Source: Venturia oleaginea
Taxonomy: Eukaryota; Ascomycota; Dothideomycetes; Venturiales; Venturiaceae
DNA length: 64,000 nt
Direction of reading: 5' to 3'
Assembly (NCBI GenBank): GCA_013176395.1
Contig: JABMLP010000030.1
Location: 124,001-188,000 of the forward strand
The stretch's first letter is position 1. Every line of letters begins with the position of its first letter. A program made the position numbers and the translations under genes. Shown here in pieces: positions 44,324 through 56,900 of the stretch. The notes under the pieces were generated by a model. The model was not told where the DNA came from. It saw only the letters and a program-made list of their open reading frames with translations, and did not search any database.

Positions 44324-46194
44324 CTAATCACTATCCTCACTCGCCGGCGGTTCCCTAGTAGGCGGTCTGCAACTCCTCGCCAACGAAAAATCAAGCACGT
44401 CACTCCTTGGCTCCACAAACTTTCTCAAACACCAACCCACCTGCACCGCCAACGGCTTCTCCCCTCCAAACGGATCAATCTGCCTGCCCTTGACAAATAT
44501 GATTTGATTCTTAGAGTCTTCGCGATCGTATACGCGATCTGAGGAGCCGAAAGCGATGACGGCCAATTTTGAGGATCGAGGAGGTGTTCGGGAAGAGGCG
44601 TGGTGGATCGAGTGGTCGAAGCCAGAGTTTGCGAGTGATTGGAGGAGAGTTTCGTAGGTTTTGCGCGGGAGGCGGGAGGTTGAGGGAGTGTTTGTAGGCC
44701 ATGTTGTTATATTTAGAGTGATCAGGTTTGCCAGGTTTGCCAGCGCGCTCTGATTATTCATTTGTCAGCTTTCAGATTCGTAATAGATTGGTGTTCAGCC
44801 CAACTTACCTCAAATGCTTGGAAGGACTCTGAAACTGGTCGTATTAAGCTTGTCTTTGGGAATGCTATTGAAAGCTGTTCTACCAACGAGCAAGACTTGC
44901 AAATCTTCTCGAAGTCGTCAAAGTCGATAACTAGCTCCTCTTCCTCTCCATCTCCACGAGAGCCATGCATATTCAATTCCCTCAATGTACGTGAATGGCG
45001 AATGATACCATCTGCGCTAGGTAATTGTTTGGCATAGCAAATATCCATGGTAAGCACTTTGATGCCAGAGACTAGCTTCAAAAAGCCGTCCAACGCATTC
45101 AACGCGTCGTTTTCTTGGTTGTCATCGTGCTTGAATTCGAGAGTCTCCAAATGTTCTGGTAACTTATTTGACTTGGACAGCTCGGCAAAGAGCGAATCGG
45201 CGCCCGGACATCCAAATATACGGAGTGCCTTCATGACGCGAAAATCAATGAATTTGCAATACGAATTGGCCGCATATCGGAGATTGATCTTCTGCAGTGT
45301 AAGATCCTTCAACGACATAGGTGTGCATTTCTCAAACGGCTCCATATGGCCAAATATGGTCCTCGTTATCAAACCAAGATCTGTACTGGAATCATTCAGC
45401 TCTCGGCTGGGAATCGATGTCCGACCTTCCTCATCGAAGCTAGCATGAAGCGTAATCTTCTCGACCTTCTTTGTCCGCTTGATCAGATTGGCGCAGAAGT
45501 TGAGCACATCCCGCGAATCTGGATATAGTCCCAACCGCCGTGTCCTTGTAAATATCTGGTCAAAATCCAATTGCTTTTCCAGTTCGGGAAGAACATCTCT
45601 ATCTAGAGCTATGCCTTCTAACCACTCCATCCGTTGCTGCTTCTTGTAAAGCAGGATCAAATTGTCCGCTCGGAAAGCCGACCAAGGATGCCATGAGAAT
45701 TTCACTAGTATATTTTCTGGAAGGAACTCCAATATCATTCGTATTGCGAAGTGGGCCTGTTGTAGCTGGTTGCACTTGTCGGCAACGTCGGCCAGGTATA
45801 GGTCGAGCTTTCTAATGTGAGGGAGGCCGATGTTGCGGGGATTGATGAATGAGGTGAGTTTAGCATCGGTAGACGAGCCGACTTCTAATGTAACTTCGTG
45901 ATACAGTTTCCGGACGATAATTTCGTGCATCTGAGAGCAGGTGAGGCAGAGATTCTTGAGTTCGGTTGGCCGATGGACCTGTTCAGCAATTAGCTCTGGA
46001 TACATGGCACAAGCGGTACAAAGTTGGACAAGCTGAAGACGTACATGGCTGACGATCAGCGTCTTTATGTCAACCGAGAGGTCCGTGAAGTGCAAAGGGC
46101 GTTTTGGAAGCTTTTTCTGGATTCGAACGACGGGCATCATGGTTGGCTGGGCCACCTCGACCATCTTAGCCTCGGGGGGATTGTCGGTAGCCAT
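44324..46194 (-). CDS. F-box-like / leucine-rich protein
   Basis: Exon 1 44809-46194 and exon 2 44324-44749 are joined across a 59-nt intron (GTAAGT...AATCAG), giving 603 residues. The N-terminal part contains LHFTDLSVDIKTLIVSHVRL, an F-box-like helix set, followed by LKNLCLTCSQMHEIIVRKLY, the usual spacing in fungal F-box proteins. The middle has irregular leucine-rich segments typical of such proteins (IRKLDLYLADVAD, LKDLTLQKINLRYAAN, LETLEFKHDDNQE, SRTLRELNMHGSRG). The expected role is substrate recognition for an SCF ubiquitin ligase, but the substrate is unknown. The C-terminal exon (SALANLANLITLNITTW...) is less conserved-looking. A tract of acidic residues (GDGEEEELVIDFDDFE) lies near the end of exon 1. 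Confidence 0.7.
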
Positions 46195-46806
46195 AGTCGA
46201 AGTTGTTGTGGTGAGCAGTCATGAGCATCAGTAGTAATGGTGGAGGCGAGAGGGGTGGTTTGAGGTCTCAAACAATCTATATGCGCTGATCCGTGTGCAG
46301 TGTTGGAAGAGACGGAGACGGAAGACTTTCGAGGCACTAACACAGACTGTAACAAGGTATAGCCTCGCGCCGTGGAGACGTTTTGACCGGTAACTGGTGG
46401 GCGTGAGGGTCGATCCCTGTGAAGAACACCATCTCCACCATCATCTATTGCTTCACTTTTTGACACGTCCAAGGCACACAGAGAAGAAAACAAGACGAGC
46501 AATATGCCAGTCAGGATATCGTCCAATTAGTTACGCACGATCACGAGGTACAGTCCCAAAATCTATGAGGAGAGGGCATAGTGCTGAGTTCTGCCGGGTA
46601 TCTGATCCAAGAGCATGCCACAATGCCATCTCGCTGGCACACACATCTACCAGATGTGTGTCCAGGCAACGCCATGCCAGTCATGCCGCATCATATGCCT
46701 CCATACTCCTGCCACAAGGCTCAAAAGACTCCACGCTATGCTGATGTAAATTGCAAAAACAGTATGTCCAAGAAGGAATTCGTCATCATATCCCTCCATC
46801 CACATC
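46195..46806. other. Spacer between F-box-like gene and FCP1
   Basis: Should hold the promoter of the F-box-like gene and the FCP1 3' UTR. No gene is seen. Confidence 0.4.
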
Positions 46807-49459
46807 CTAATCGTCCCCGTCACTCTCCTTGTCGAATTCAGCCATCATGGCTTGCTCGAAATCATCGTCATCGTCGCTGTCCTCGCCATCTGCGCCGTTC
46901 GATATAGCTTTGGCCTTGTCTCCTGCGTCCTCCTCCGGGCCTGTCGTGTCAGGACTGGGCAGACCACTTGGGTTCTCCAGCGTCTCCACGTTGGCTAGTC
47001 CTGTAGTGCGCTCTGCCGCCATCCTCCGTCGCTTCTGCAAGGCCGATGTGCTTTCGCCCGCTTCTTCATAGTCACCGTTGATTGATTCCGTCGTCCGCTT
47101 GCGTTTCTGTTTCAGCGACGACGTGCTTCGTGAGCTGCGCCCGCTCTTCCCGCTTGCGTCCGACTCCATGCCTTCGTCGTGGCCATCTTCGTCGTATTCA
47201 GCTTCTGTTTCGTCCTCGGAGTCATAGAAATCTTTCATCTCATCCTCCAGATCGCCCCATTCCACATGATCTAAGATGTCCAGGACGGGCGAATTGGGCT
47301 CCTCGTCTGCTTCCTCCACTTCCGAAGGCAGGATAGTATCGTCCGCGCCTCCGTCTTCAGATGGAGTCAACATCGATGCCTCTTCCAGCTCCTCGAATGG
47401 CAGCGAGTCATGAGGATCATGCTCGTCGCTCTCCACCTTGATTGCATGCGGACCTTCAGGTGCCGCAACCCACTTCACAAAACATTCGAGCAGCCAGCTG
47501 GTTGCCACAATTTTGATGTTCGGATGCCTTGCAGCTTGTCGAACTTTGCTTGTTCGTCGGTCTTTGTGCGCGACAACATGCGTAGTCGACTTTGTTAAAT
47601 TTGGCGACACTCTGGCTCCAAACGATCGTGCCCACATACCAATGTCAGATCTGGTCTATTGTTAGTCTTCATTCCAACATGAGGCTCCGCATAACTCACG
47701 TTTCATGGTTTAAGCCTTGCGGAATGACCCCCGTGAAGCATATGACCACATGTTTCAAAACATCCCATTTCATCCGTGGCATGATATCTTTGACATCTGG
47801 CACGAGCTCGAGGTTGTCGATTGGAGCCTTTTTCGCTGATTTCTCCCCTCGGAGCTGAGAAAGTCGAGGAGGACTTGCTATAATATTCTGGTCATACTCT
47901 TCATAGAACAACCGATGGATGCTCTCCAAATTGGCTTGGAGGTATCGCAATTCGTCGTCGTCATCGTTTAGAAGATTGTGGCGGTGTTTGGTATCGGGTG
48001 TAGTCTCCGCCGGTCGTTCCTCTTCACCGTTCTCCTTGGTTCCCTCCTCTTCATCGAGCTTGTCCAGTATCTCTTGTTTCTTCATCAAAGGACGATCTGT
48101 AACTTGCGCCGCTAGCGTCTCTGCCTGTGTATTGCTTTTCTCCTTAATAATAGAGGGGTCGTCTCCTCCTGCCATGGCTACAAGTTGTGTCTCTAACGTT
48201 GGCGCATCAGAATCGTCCAATACAGCAGCGGTATCGATCGTTAGCCTATTGGTGGGCGCCTCCGCATCGTCGCTGATATTGTTGTTTTCCTTGTCCTCTG
48301 ATATCTGGGCTGGAGGAGGTTGAGGAGGCGGTATCCTGGTTCTTTTGGAAATGCTATCTGTCTTCTTTGGAAGAAAACTAGAGTTGATGTCACCAATGCC
48401 AACGAAGAAGTCGTATGGCGTGACTTTGATTAGATTGGGACTCCATTGCCAAACGTCTCCACGATCGTCAATGATCACGACCATGTCCGTGTCCACGGGA
48501 AATATGCGCTGCAGAGTCTTGTTCGTCAAACTTCCACTTTCGTCTCGACTGAGAATCCGATCGCCAAAGAACCTCCTTTGCGGATCCACAATCTCGGCGA
48601 TTTTTTGCGCGTATGCCCTTGTCCCCATGGTGTAGATGTGGAGTTCGTACTTCTTCGCGATTTCTATCAAAAACTCTTCCAAACCAGGTCGCAATTTGAT
48701 GTAGTAATTACAACCACGACCTCCAGGTCCATCGTCCACCAACTGGAATTGCCTGACACCTTTCACAGCCTCATAGTTTGGGTTGGCCGGGTCCTGCTGC
48801 CATTCAGCCACAGTTGGGTCAACCGTCGCGTGAATAATGGTTTGATCAAGATCCACAACCAACGAGAGCTTGCGACCCTGTAGAAGACGTCTTTTAGCTT
48901 CTTCGTTGATCCGACCTGCTTCTTTCTTGCTGACTAGGAGAGCTGTATTTCCGTGGGAGGCAAAGACGGTGGCGCGTTGAGATGCTCTCTCGGTTGTTAG
49001 ATAATTATCTAGCCTAGTGATCTAATTAGCATGTCTTGTCCAGCAAAGATAGTTGTAGTCGCGCACTTGTCCATTTCTTGTCCACAGTTCGCACACAGGC
49101 CACCGAATACCGTATCGTGGGTACATGGCTCGTCAATGTCGACAAGTTGAACTCTGTTATAGAATTAGTGCGAATGCAGGCAGCAGTGTGTGATGCCAAT
49201 CTTACCCAGATTCGTACAGAGTATCGCCGGGTTTTATCTTCCAAACGCGTAGGGTACCCTCAAGCTCGGATTGGAACTCGGCGGGAAAGTCCTTCTGGTA
49301 CACAAGAGGCTCGTCGCCATACTTATTACCTTCAGTGACGGTGGTCTTATAAGTATAGGAGAAAAGCGGAGCGAACCTGTCGACGGACTGATCCGGTTTC
49401 GCCAGGAGCTTCGTGATTGTAATGGGATAGTGTAGAGAGGGATTTGACCGGATCAACAT
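46807..49459 (-). CDS. FCP1: RNA polymerase II CTD phosphatase FCP1
   Basis: Nuclear Ser/Thr phosphatase that removes phosphates from the Rpb1 C-terminal repeats so the polymerase can be reused. Exons 49206-49459, 49067-49153, 47700-48986 and 46807-47650 give about 823 residues. The start MLIRSNPSLHYPITITKLL matches the family's biotinyl-like N-terminal fold (SYTYKTTVTEG). The catalytic motif is LVVDLDQTIIHATVD with Asp159 and Asp161. It is followed by YYIKLRPGLEEFL, IYTMGTRAYAQKIA and VVIIDDRGDVWQWSPNLIKV. A BRCT domain starts at VVICFTGVIPQGL and continues through SDIGMWARSFGARV and HPNIKIVATSWLLECF. The tail is very acidic with a basic nuclear-type patch (LKQKRKRTTES). The intron at 48987-49066 has a GTGCGC donor, chosen for frame, so the exon 2/3 junction is less certain. 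Confidence 0.92.
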
Positions 49460-50339
49460 CCCTAATTACATGCTCAGGGGCACTGGTCTTTATGTGTGAT
49501 GGGGGTATAGAGGATGGGTGGCATGCGACGGAGATGCGGCGGGCAGGTAGGAGCAATATCGAGGGTGTCGACGCGTGTATTGTGAATTTTGTGTATTTGT
49601 CGGGGCAGATTGGGTCGAGGGCAGTGATGCGACCTCAATGGAAAGGCTGTTATGGCTTGTTATGGTGTGGATGGACTTGGTGATATCTCAAATGTCCTTC
49701 GGTCAAAACGCAGAGGGGGGTTGGCGAACCTTTAAGTAAGCTTCGCGATCACTTGGCCTAGGACGTAAGCAGTCTAGTAAACAGTCCAAGCTCGAACCTA
49801 ACTGCCTTTTGGGCACATTCAACTCTATCGTACATTCTCCTCCATTCCCTCCACCGCCATGCAACGTCTCTGAAATGGGAGTCTGCAGAGCTATAAGAAG
49901 CTACACCTCTCTCCAGCAGTCTTTTTATCACTGATCTTAAGGATTTTCCAGCTTCCTGAAGCTCATTCCTAGCACGAACCCTGGCAGCTTCTCAATAAAA
50001 ACCCAACTTTCGTGGACATGGAGCTTGAATTCGACCTCATAAACTGCTTTCGGGCATTCGTTCGAAGGCAGCGAATCCAGGCCTCGCTCTGGCAGCAACG
50101 TATCACACTATACGCTACAAGTATTCCTATCTCATTCTCAGCGGCAGTAAATTATAACTCCAGTGCCCTCACATCCTTCACACAATCTATCTTGTCCGCA
50201 TCGCGTCATTCGACACTCTCGCGATGCAATTCTCGAGTCTTTTCCAGTCACGGTATTATTCGACAGAGATCCGACCGACTGCCCGTTCCGCAAGGTCAAC
50301 TGGTGTCAGAGCTCGAGGCTAATCAAAAACAATGATTGC
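49460..50339. other. FCP1 5' flank and spacer
   Basis: A plus-strand frame at 50012-50335 (MDMELEFDLINCFRAFVRR) may be the N-terminus of the adjacent hydrolase relic, but I could not confirm it. Otherwise nothing is recognised. Confidence 0.35.
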
Positions 50340-51415
50340 GGCCCCCAATGAGGCTCAGATATCTACAAGGCCCAATCTACATTGAGGGCAAAGCCCCCAG
50401 TTCAGGTAACCAAAGTCTTCTTCCAGGGTTCTGAGCGCTATACCCGAAACGGAGAACTCGTATCATCCTGGCTACTCACAACACCCCGCTTCACTGACTC
50501 ATGCATCACGATTCTGCCTAAAGACTCAGCCTGATACTCTCATCTTCTGGCTTCGAATAACTTGAATCATTTTTCGCACAGTCAAGTTCACACTGCATCC
50601 CATCCTCGATGCACTTTTCGAACCAGGCATCCGCTGGGAATATCGATGAGGGCTGTTTGTCCTGCAGCCCAATCAGTTCCAAGCTACTATAGATGACATA
50701 GATAATATTATCCACTACCTACATCAGAACGCCGAAAGACTATGGGGCGCGGACCCGAACTTAATGACAGTCAGCGGATTCTCTACAGGCGGAATCTTAG
50801 CTCTTGCTGCCTGTCAGCCAGCAGCGTGTTATAATCCATCTCCAGCTGATATCAGGGCCTCCGTAATCTTCTACACTCCTGCAAGTGTTCAGAAATGAGC
50901 TATGTAAATGGGACTTGCAGATCAGATTGATCTTCGCACGCCATCAGCCGACAACCTAAGCCTCCAACCTGAGAAGGATCCATTGGAGGTTCCTATGCCA
51001 TTGTTTGATGCTTATGCTCAACCCGCTCGCGCCTAGAACATGACCGAACCCTCGCTTCGCACCTATTCTGACTGGTGTCGACAAGCTTCCAATGACATGC
51101 TGCTCATCATTGCGGGGATCGACATCCTCGTACATGAGCAATAAATTTTGTTGAAGGGGCGAAGAAAGATATCGAAGGACGAGGCGAAGATGAGAGGAGG
51201 ATTGAAGCGAAACTGTACGACGAAGGCTTTCATGGATGGCTGGAACGTGAGTGTATCTCCCGCATCGAATGTGACTGGAAATTATCACAAGTTTTACTAT
51301 CTTACCATTTAATCGATTTGAAGCCAACTAACAGAAAGCAGATGGAATGGCCGTTAAATTTCTGATAGACGCTTATGAGAAATTTGTGCGGGAGGTGAAC
51401 CAGCGATCATTTATG
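50340..51415 (+). pseudogene. Alpha/beta-hydrolase (esterase/lipase) pseudogene
   Basis: Decayed esterase. The nucleophile elbow is intact as NLMTVSGFSTGGILALAACQ near 50760-50822 (GxSxG). Downstream pieces follow the family order: ADIRASVIFYTPAS, then a stop, MPLFDAYAQPARA, then a stop, DMLLIIAGIDILVHEQ, and in another frame AKKDIEGRGEDERRIEAKLY plus DEGFHGWLE with the catalytic His. After a 91-nt intron-like gap comes the terminal helix ADGMAVKFLIDAYEKFVREV. At least three in-frame stops and two frameshifts are visible, so no enzyme can be made. The N-terminal half before 50700 is too eroded to align. The neighbouring solo LTRs show the region has been open to transposition. Confidence 0.7.
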
Positions 51416-52181
51416 TTATTGGCTTTCTCTATTTCCCACTTATTCACATTGTATAAAACCCAACTCTTGACGTTTTCATTGGCGTATTGTGGCTACGGCT
51501 ATAAAACTGTTATCTTGCTTGGAACATTTATCCAAAATTCGTCGCTGGAATTTAGTGCTTGTGATAATGGATGGTATGAAGATGATGTCCCAAGAGGTGA
51601 GGGAGCAAACACATCAGGAGAAACATAAAATCTATATAAACTGTTTACAGGTTTCTTTGATATGTTGAAAGAGAGGCGAGTATCGAGGGTAATATAGCAT
51701 CTTTCCTCCCCAACCAATATCTCGAATTATCAATCTTGACTATGTTAGAATTAGTGTTTATCTTTTTCGCTAACAGAATATTTCGCGTTCTAACTAGATA
51801 TTTAACGAACCTTGATATTCTAATATTGTTACGCTGAACGAGCAAAACAGAGTTATTCGGAAGTAGATTCAACACGAACTTAACGATAGGAGCCGATGAA
51901 CAGAACGAGTGTCACCCTGTGACTTGACTGTATTGACTGCAGAGGTTAAGTACACCGTTGCATCTGCATGCATATATATGCATGTCAATGCATTCCTTGG
52001 CATCTATCACGTGCACTATGCCTGAGGTATCAAGGACTGGCATGCCACTGTTCAACAAATATCTAGGAACCGGTGTATTATAATAATACCTACGATCTAA
52101 TCATCCCCGAAAATAGAAGCTTACAATATTGACTATCCCCTAACTACAGCGTTGATTGTTTATGAATACTTATATACTTCT
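51416..52181. other. AT-rich spacer
   Basis: No gene. It lies between the hydrolase relic and the first of two solo LTRs. A short ATGCATATATATGCATG palindrome-like run is at 51967-51984. Confidence 0.4.
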
Positions 52182-52513
52182 TGTTAAGGGATGGAATCCT
52201 TCTCTCTAGCTTATCCATGACTGGATTTCCAATTGTTCTCTTGTTATTCTGCAAGCTGTCATGTTCTATTTTGCAAGCTGTCATGTTCTATTTTGCAAGC
52301 TGTCATGTTCTATTTCGCAAGCTGCCATGTTCTATTTTGCAAGCTGTCACGTTTCCATTTAAAGATACTTTCTAGAAGGATCTATTGTAAGAGGAGGATT
52401 ATATATACTAGCTATCCTTCCTGTACTTACACTTTCTTCTCTGTACTTAGATACTTGAAATAAAAGCTGTCTTCCCTCACTTGCGAAACACCTTTGAGGG
52501 TTGAACTCTTACA
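52182..52513 (-). mobile_element. Solo LTR, 332 bp, TSD CTTCT, with internal minisatellite
   Basis: In minus orientation it begins with the same TGTAAGAGTTCAACCCTCAA as the 281-bp family, and its other end (TGTTAAGGGATGGAATCC on the plus strand) matches that family's end loosely. It is flanked by CTTCT at 52177-52181 and 52514-52518. The extra length comes from a 22-bp tandem array. Confidence 0.85.
52242..52350. repeat. 22-bp tandem array, about five copies, inside an LTR
   Basis: The unit TTTTGCAAGCTGTCATGTTC plus two bases repeats five times with one to three changes per copy. It is absent from the two 281-bp members of the same LTR family. Confidence 0.85.
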
Positions 52514-52702
52514 CTTCTGGAGTATAAAAAGAAAGATGCAATAATCTTACGTTTAGTAGAATCGACGGGGATAACTTATATAGCTATCTAATCGAACCTA
52601 CTACTAAATAAATACGTAAAAACTGCATGACTAGCCACGTTTCCGCGAAAAATTGAGGCAAAGAGGAAAGGGATAGTACATCTTTTTAAGACGGACGATA
52701 AT

Positions 52703-52983
52703 TGTCAAAGGATAGATCCTTTCTCAACTTATCCTGGATGGATTCTTAGCACTACCTGGTAGTCTTTCACGTGCGCCTAGCAGGGATTGTTTGAGGATTG
52801 TTTCACATGTATTTCTATTCCTTTCCATACTTCTCTGGACAGCATGTCCTTTTTTCTTATACGGAGGACATATACACTAGTCGTCCTTCCTACACTTACA
52901 CATTCTTCTCTGCACTTAGATACTTTGAAATACAAGCAGTCTTCTCTCACTTGCGAAACACCTTTGAGGGTTGAACTCTTACA
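52703..52983 (-). mobile_element. Solo LTR, 281 bp, TSD ATAAT
   Basis: Minus-strand copy of the LTR at 29791-30071 with the same length and ends (TGTAAGAG...CTTTGACA) and only scattered base changes. It is flanked by ATAAT at 52698-52702 and 52984-52988. Confidence 0.9.
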
Positions 52984-53423
52984 ATAATACAAGAAATTCA
53001 CCTTTTTTATTTCCTACCCACGACTCTTAACTGTAAAATTAGAGCGATTTTGTCTTTGACAGATGTGTAGCTACCAAGGCAAAAAGTAAAAGGTATCTCC
53101 GTTGTTTTATAGTATGGAAATGGCACTAGAAAGAGAATATCAACGGTTAGGTATTACAGACGCAACTCTAATCTAAACCACTCGACGATCAGCCAAATAT
53201 ACGTACTACTTTAAACATGAAGATCCAGCTTATTTGGAGAAACCGGTATATCGTACTTACAATTCCTTGAGTAGGATATCCTATCCACCATCTCACAACA
53301 CAATCCGCGTCCAACTTAAAGTAGCGTGATAGTTGCTGAGGTCATCCCTGCACGTCTTGATCTAGCAGTAATCATAACATCTTCATTATATCCATCTCCT
53401 CCTTTCTCTTTCCCTTTCCTCAA
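52984..53423. other. Spacer
   Basis: No gene is seen. AT-rich flank of the solo LTR. Confidence 0.35.
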
Positions 53424-53900
53424 TCATTGAATTGTCCATCTCTTCTTCGACATTGTATAGAGGGGTGGGATAATTGCTACGTATCCGATCAAAGTCCAAT
53501 GGCGCTTGATTCCTTGAAATATCATATTTCGCCCAAGAGGTTTCCTACCTCTGAAAAAGTTCATGGGTCTTCTTCTCGTTGGAAAGATGAATGGTTCCTG
53601 TGTCTTTATCATGATTTCGTCTCTCGGATATGGTTCGGACATGAAGTACTTGGCGAAACCCTCTGTATATCGAGGCGCAAAATATAAACCACTTCCAACC
53701 CATCTAGCATCGATAAAGAAATAAACCCACGGCTTTAGGAAGACGATATGTTTTATCGAAGAAACAGTGGTGACTTGAGACTGAAGCGATCGGAGGGGGG
53801 GAATTGGGTACTCGTGAGAATCGGTGCATCGAACGAGTTCAGCTAGCGGACGTAGATTCATAGATAGAGTAGATTGGGTAGGGCGGTAGGATGTAATCAA
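53424..53900 (-). CDS. Doubtful hypothetical protein
   Basis: A 158-codon minus-strand frame. It contains an aromatic segment (IVFLKPWVYFFIDARWVG) and a basic C-terminal half (PTRRRPMNFFRGRKPLGRN). I recognise no family, signal peptide or intron. It could be a chance frame in low-constraint DNA beside LTRs. I list it only because of its length. Confidence 0.2.
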   Translation of the reverse strand: MITSYRPTQSTLSMNLRPLAELVRCTDSHEYPIPPLRSLQSQVTTVSSIKHIVFLKPWVYFFIDARWVGSGLYFAPRYTEGFAKYFMSEPYPRDEIMIKTQEPFIFPTRRRPMNFFRGRKPLGRNMIFQGIKRHWTLIGYVAIIPPLYTMSKKRWTIQ

Positions 53901-56900
53901 TTGAGCTTAACAAAGTCTAGAGTTCGTTTTCGAGTTTTGTTTAATGCGAGGAGTGGTGGTGGTAGTAAGAATGAAGAAAACTCATCTTCTACTCCAGGTG
54001 TGATACTCGTTAAACTCGATACTCGCCGCGGACTGATACGATTTCCAAATTGGAAGAAAGGATTTAACAGAGGAAGTGAAATAAAAGCGCTTCCCTAAAG
54101 CATGAATAAGCTACCTACTCAGCTCACCCGCCTTCTATAGTAAACTACTAGACTATTAACCCCAAAGTTATGAAATGTATGTACTACAATAGAAGTAAAC
54201 CAGAACATCACCCATTAACCCCAACTCCCTCTACTCCATCAAAGAAACCTAGAGGTTCCCCTCATGAGTTGTCACGCCGAGTAATCGAAGAACGAATCGC
54301 TGGTTTAAGGCGTCCTATCCATGTGATAAATATTTAATCGCAACCGGGGACTGTAATTTCGCTTATATGTTGTAATGCGGTATATGTATTTCATCTCCTC
54401 GATTACCTAAAGAACATATAGCTTGGCGTGCTGATCATAATCTTCTTGTGAGGAGGAACCTTGTCGTGCTATGTTCGCATGTGTTTTTCACATGAGGAAA
54501 TAAGAAGTACTTGCCCTGTGGCAATGTAACTTTCGCTCGACTGTGATATTAATGATTGCGTAGCCAGTAAATCGTTGTTCCTGGTTTGAGGGAGAGGTGG
54601 CCAAGAATATATATGTACTGTGGTTTTCTTGTGTCTTTCAATCGATGCGAGGGGCGTCGAGTCTATGGTTTGAGCTAGTAGCTATAGCTGTTAATGGAAT
54701 AGATTATGTTAGCATTTCTGGGCAAGTGAACTGGAAGTTGTACTCTAGAAGGCTTTTCATTAACTGATAGATGATAGAATTGACATGGATTACAACATTG
54801 ATCTCCAAATTCGTAGTTCGTGACGACACGCGATGACTTGTCTCTCCCGAACGATTGGAAACACCGGTGGCAGGTTGTCAATTACTCCTAAGGTGGCATG
54901 ACGGCCAAGACTGTGAAATGATTGTCTTAACTCACGTATATCAGATTTGTCATGAATCGGAGCGAGCATTAACTGCTGGGCTCTCGTTAGAATCAACGAA
55001 ATGTATGATGTGCATGCATGTTAGCTCACTAACATGGCCATACCCTACGATAGTAACGTGGCAGGTATCGAACGAGCCTTAAGAATACCTATCTCTCCTT
55101 ACACAGAATGGCGTTAGTAAATACAGTACATTCCAAAATGCCCCATTCGTCGCTGGGTTCTCATACCAATAAGGCTTCTTTCCTAGGGGCATACGCCGAG
55201 CTATCTTGTTGATGTCAAGCCAATAGGGTTCTTTGGAGGAAGTCGGGAAATCGATGTCGATTGTGCCCTCCCGATCAAGAAATCATCGACACTTTGAGTT
55301 GTCACCTGGAGAATGGGAGGACGTTGCCCCATACGTAATCAAAGCATGACAAGTATGCCAAGCCAGTGTGTTCAGCCTTTCGCATCGGCGCCAATTTTCG
55401 ACCTGCGGTTCTCGGCAGGAAGAACCCATATGTTGTTGTCGGACGTACTCGGTACTGACATGGTAATGTTAAGCGGAGATTGATCTTCACGTTGACTCGC
55501 TAAGAGCCATGGGTTGAGAAGCTTGAGACGGCCAAGAGGGGATGGAAACAGTGGATGCCTTGCGATCTCTTGTCGTCTTGGTCCTCTTGGATGGTTCAAG
55601 ACCGTATCGACAAGGGTTTCGGGACCGAATATTCATTCATAAAATTATGCTTAAAAATGAACGACTACGTACGCAAGTTTCCACCTCCACACAAATGGAT
55701 ATGTGGATGCTGCACTTGCGGAGGAGTCTTGCGCGTTTTTCGGTACTTTCCCCTCTTGAATTTGATGTTCGGGATGGACGAGGCACCCAACGAAATGTCA
55801 AACTGCAAGCTGCGATGTCGCCCAGCATTTAGGCATCCACATGAAAGAATTGGAAGCGCTTGACGGCCGAAATCGAACCATTTAATGCTTACCGTAGGAT
55901 TGTTCCATCAAAATTATTATCCCTCAAGCAATTAATTAGACGGGCTGATCCCCACGCGAGAGCATAAAGCCTAAAGGACTGAAATGATTGAGATGTGACG
56001 CCGAAGAAAGGCAATGCTCGCAGGCAATGCTCGAAGAGGAATACGGGAATTGCCGAGGATCCTGGAGTAGCCTGCATTGGTTGGTACACGAGAACTGAAA
56101 TGTGGCATCTTTGGCCTGGAGAGCCCGCTCTGGAGATGTTGCAATTCTTCTCGTCATCGAAGCAATGCCTATATATATCAGGATTAGCATCGGCTCGCAG
56201 CGTGGCTTCGAGTTCTCCACCAGTTCACGCAAATGGCTGTAAATTTACCTTGTTGTTGCTTCAGCGCTGATCGTATTGGCTTGGAAGGAAGTTCCACGCC
56301 TGCGACACCAAGCAAGCAACGTCAAGCAAAGATGATCCGCTAAAGAAATGTACCCCTAGCTCTTCACGTATCCGAGCATGCAATTGTGGATGGCACGAAT
56401 GCGGCCAAGAATTAGCAATATGGCAGAGGCCACCGTCTGGTGCTTGGCCTTTGACTTTAAATCCAGCCATCGGGGACATTCCTTGGTGCTTGGCCTTTTA
56501 CTCGGCAGCATGTCGATTTTGGACTGCCTACCGATAGTGGGCAGGGGTAATGGCAGGCTTCTATGAGCAACGATACCCTTAGAACAGCGACAACATTGCG
56601 CGGACAAGGTAAATAAGACTGGGAGGATCCGGAGAGTAGTAAGAAATTGCTGGGTAATTCCAAGCGCGGAGAAGATAATCACACGGCTTGGCACAGTCAA
56701 GGAGCCCGTTTCGAAATCGATCCACAACTCTTGAGAGCGTTTCCAACGGCAATCGCACAGGCAGCTCGCTGCGGCCGCGGATCTGTCAAGGAGTCACGCA
56801 TGGCCACGAAAAAAGTCGAATGACATTAGATATCTAGCTGGGGCTGGGCATATCCCTGGCGATGGGATTCACAGATGGGGCTCTAGGGTCCATCACAATC

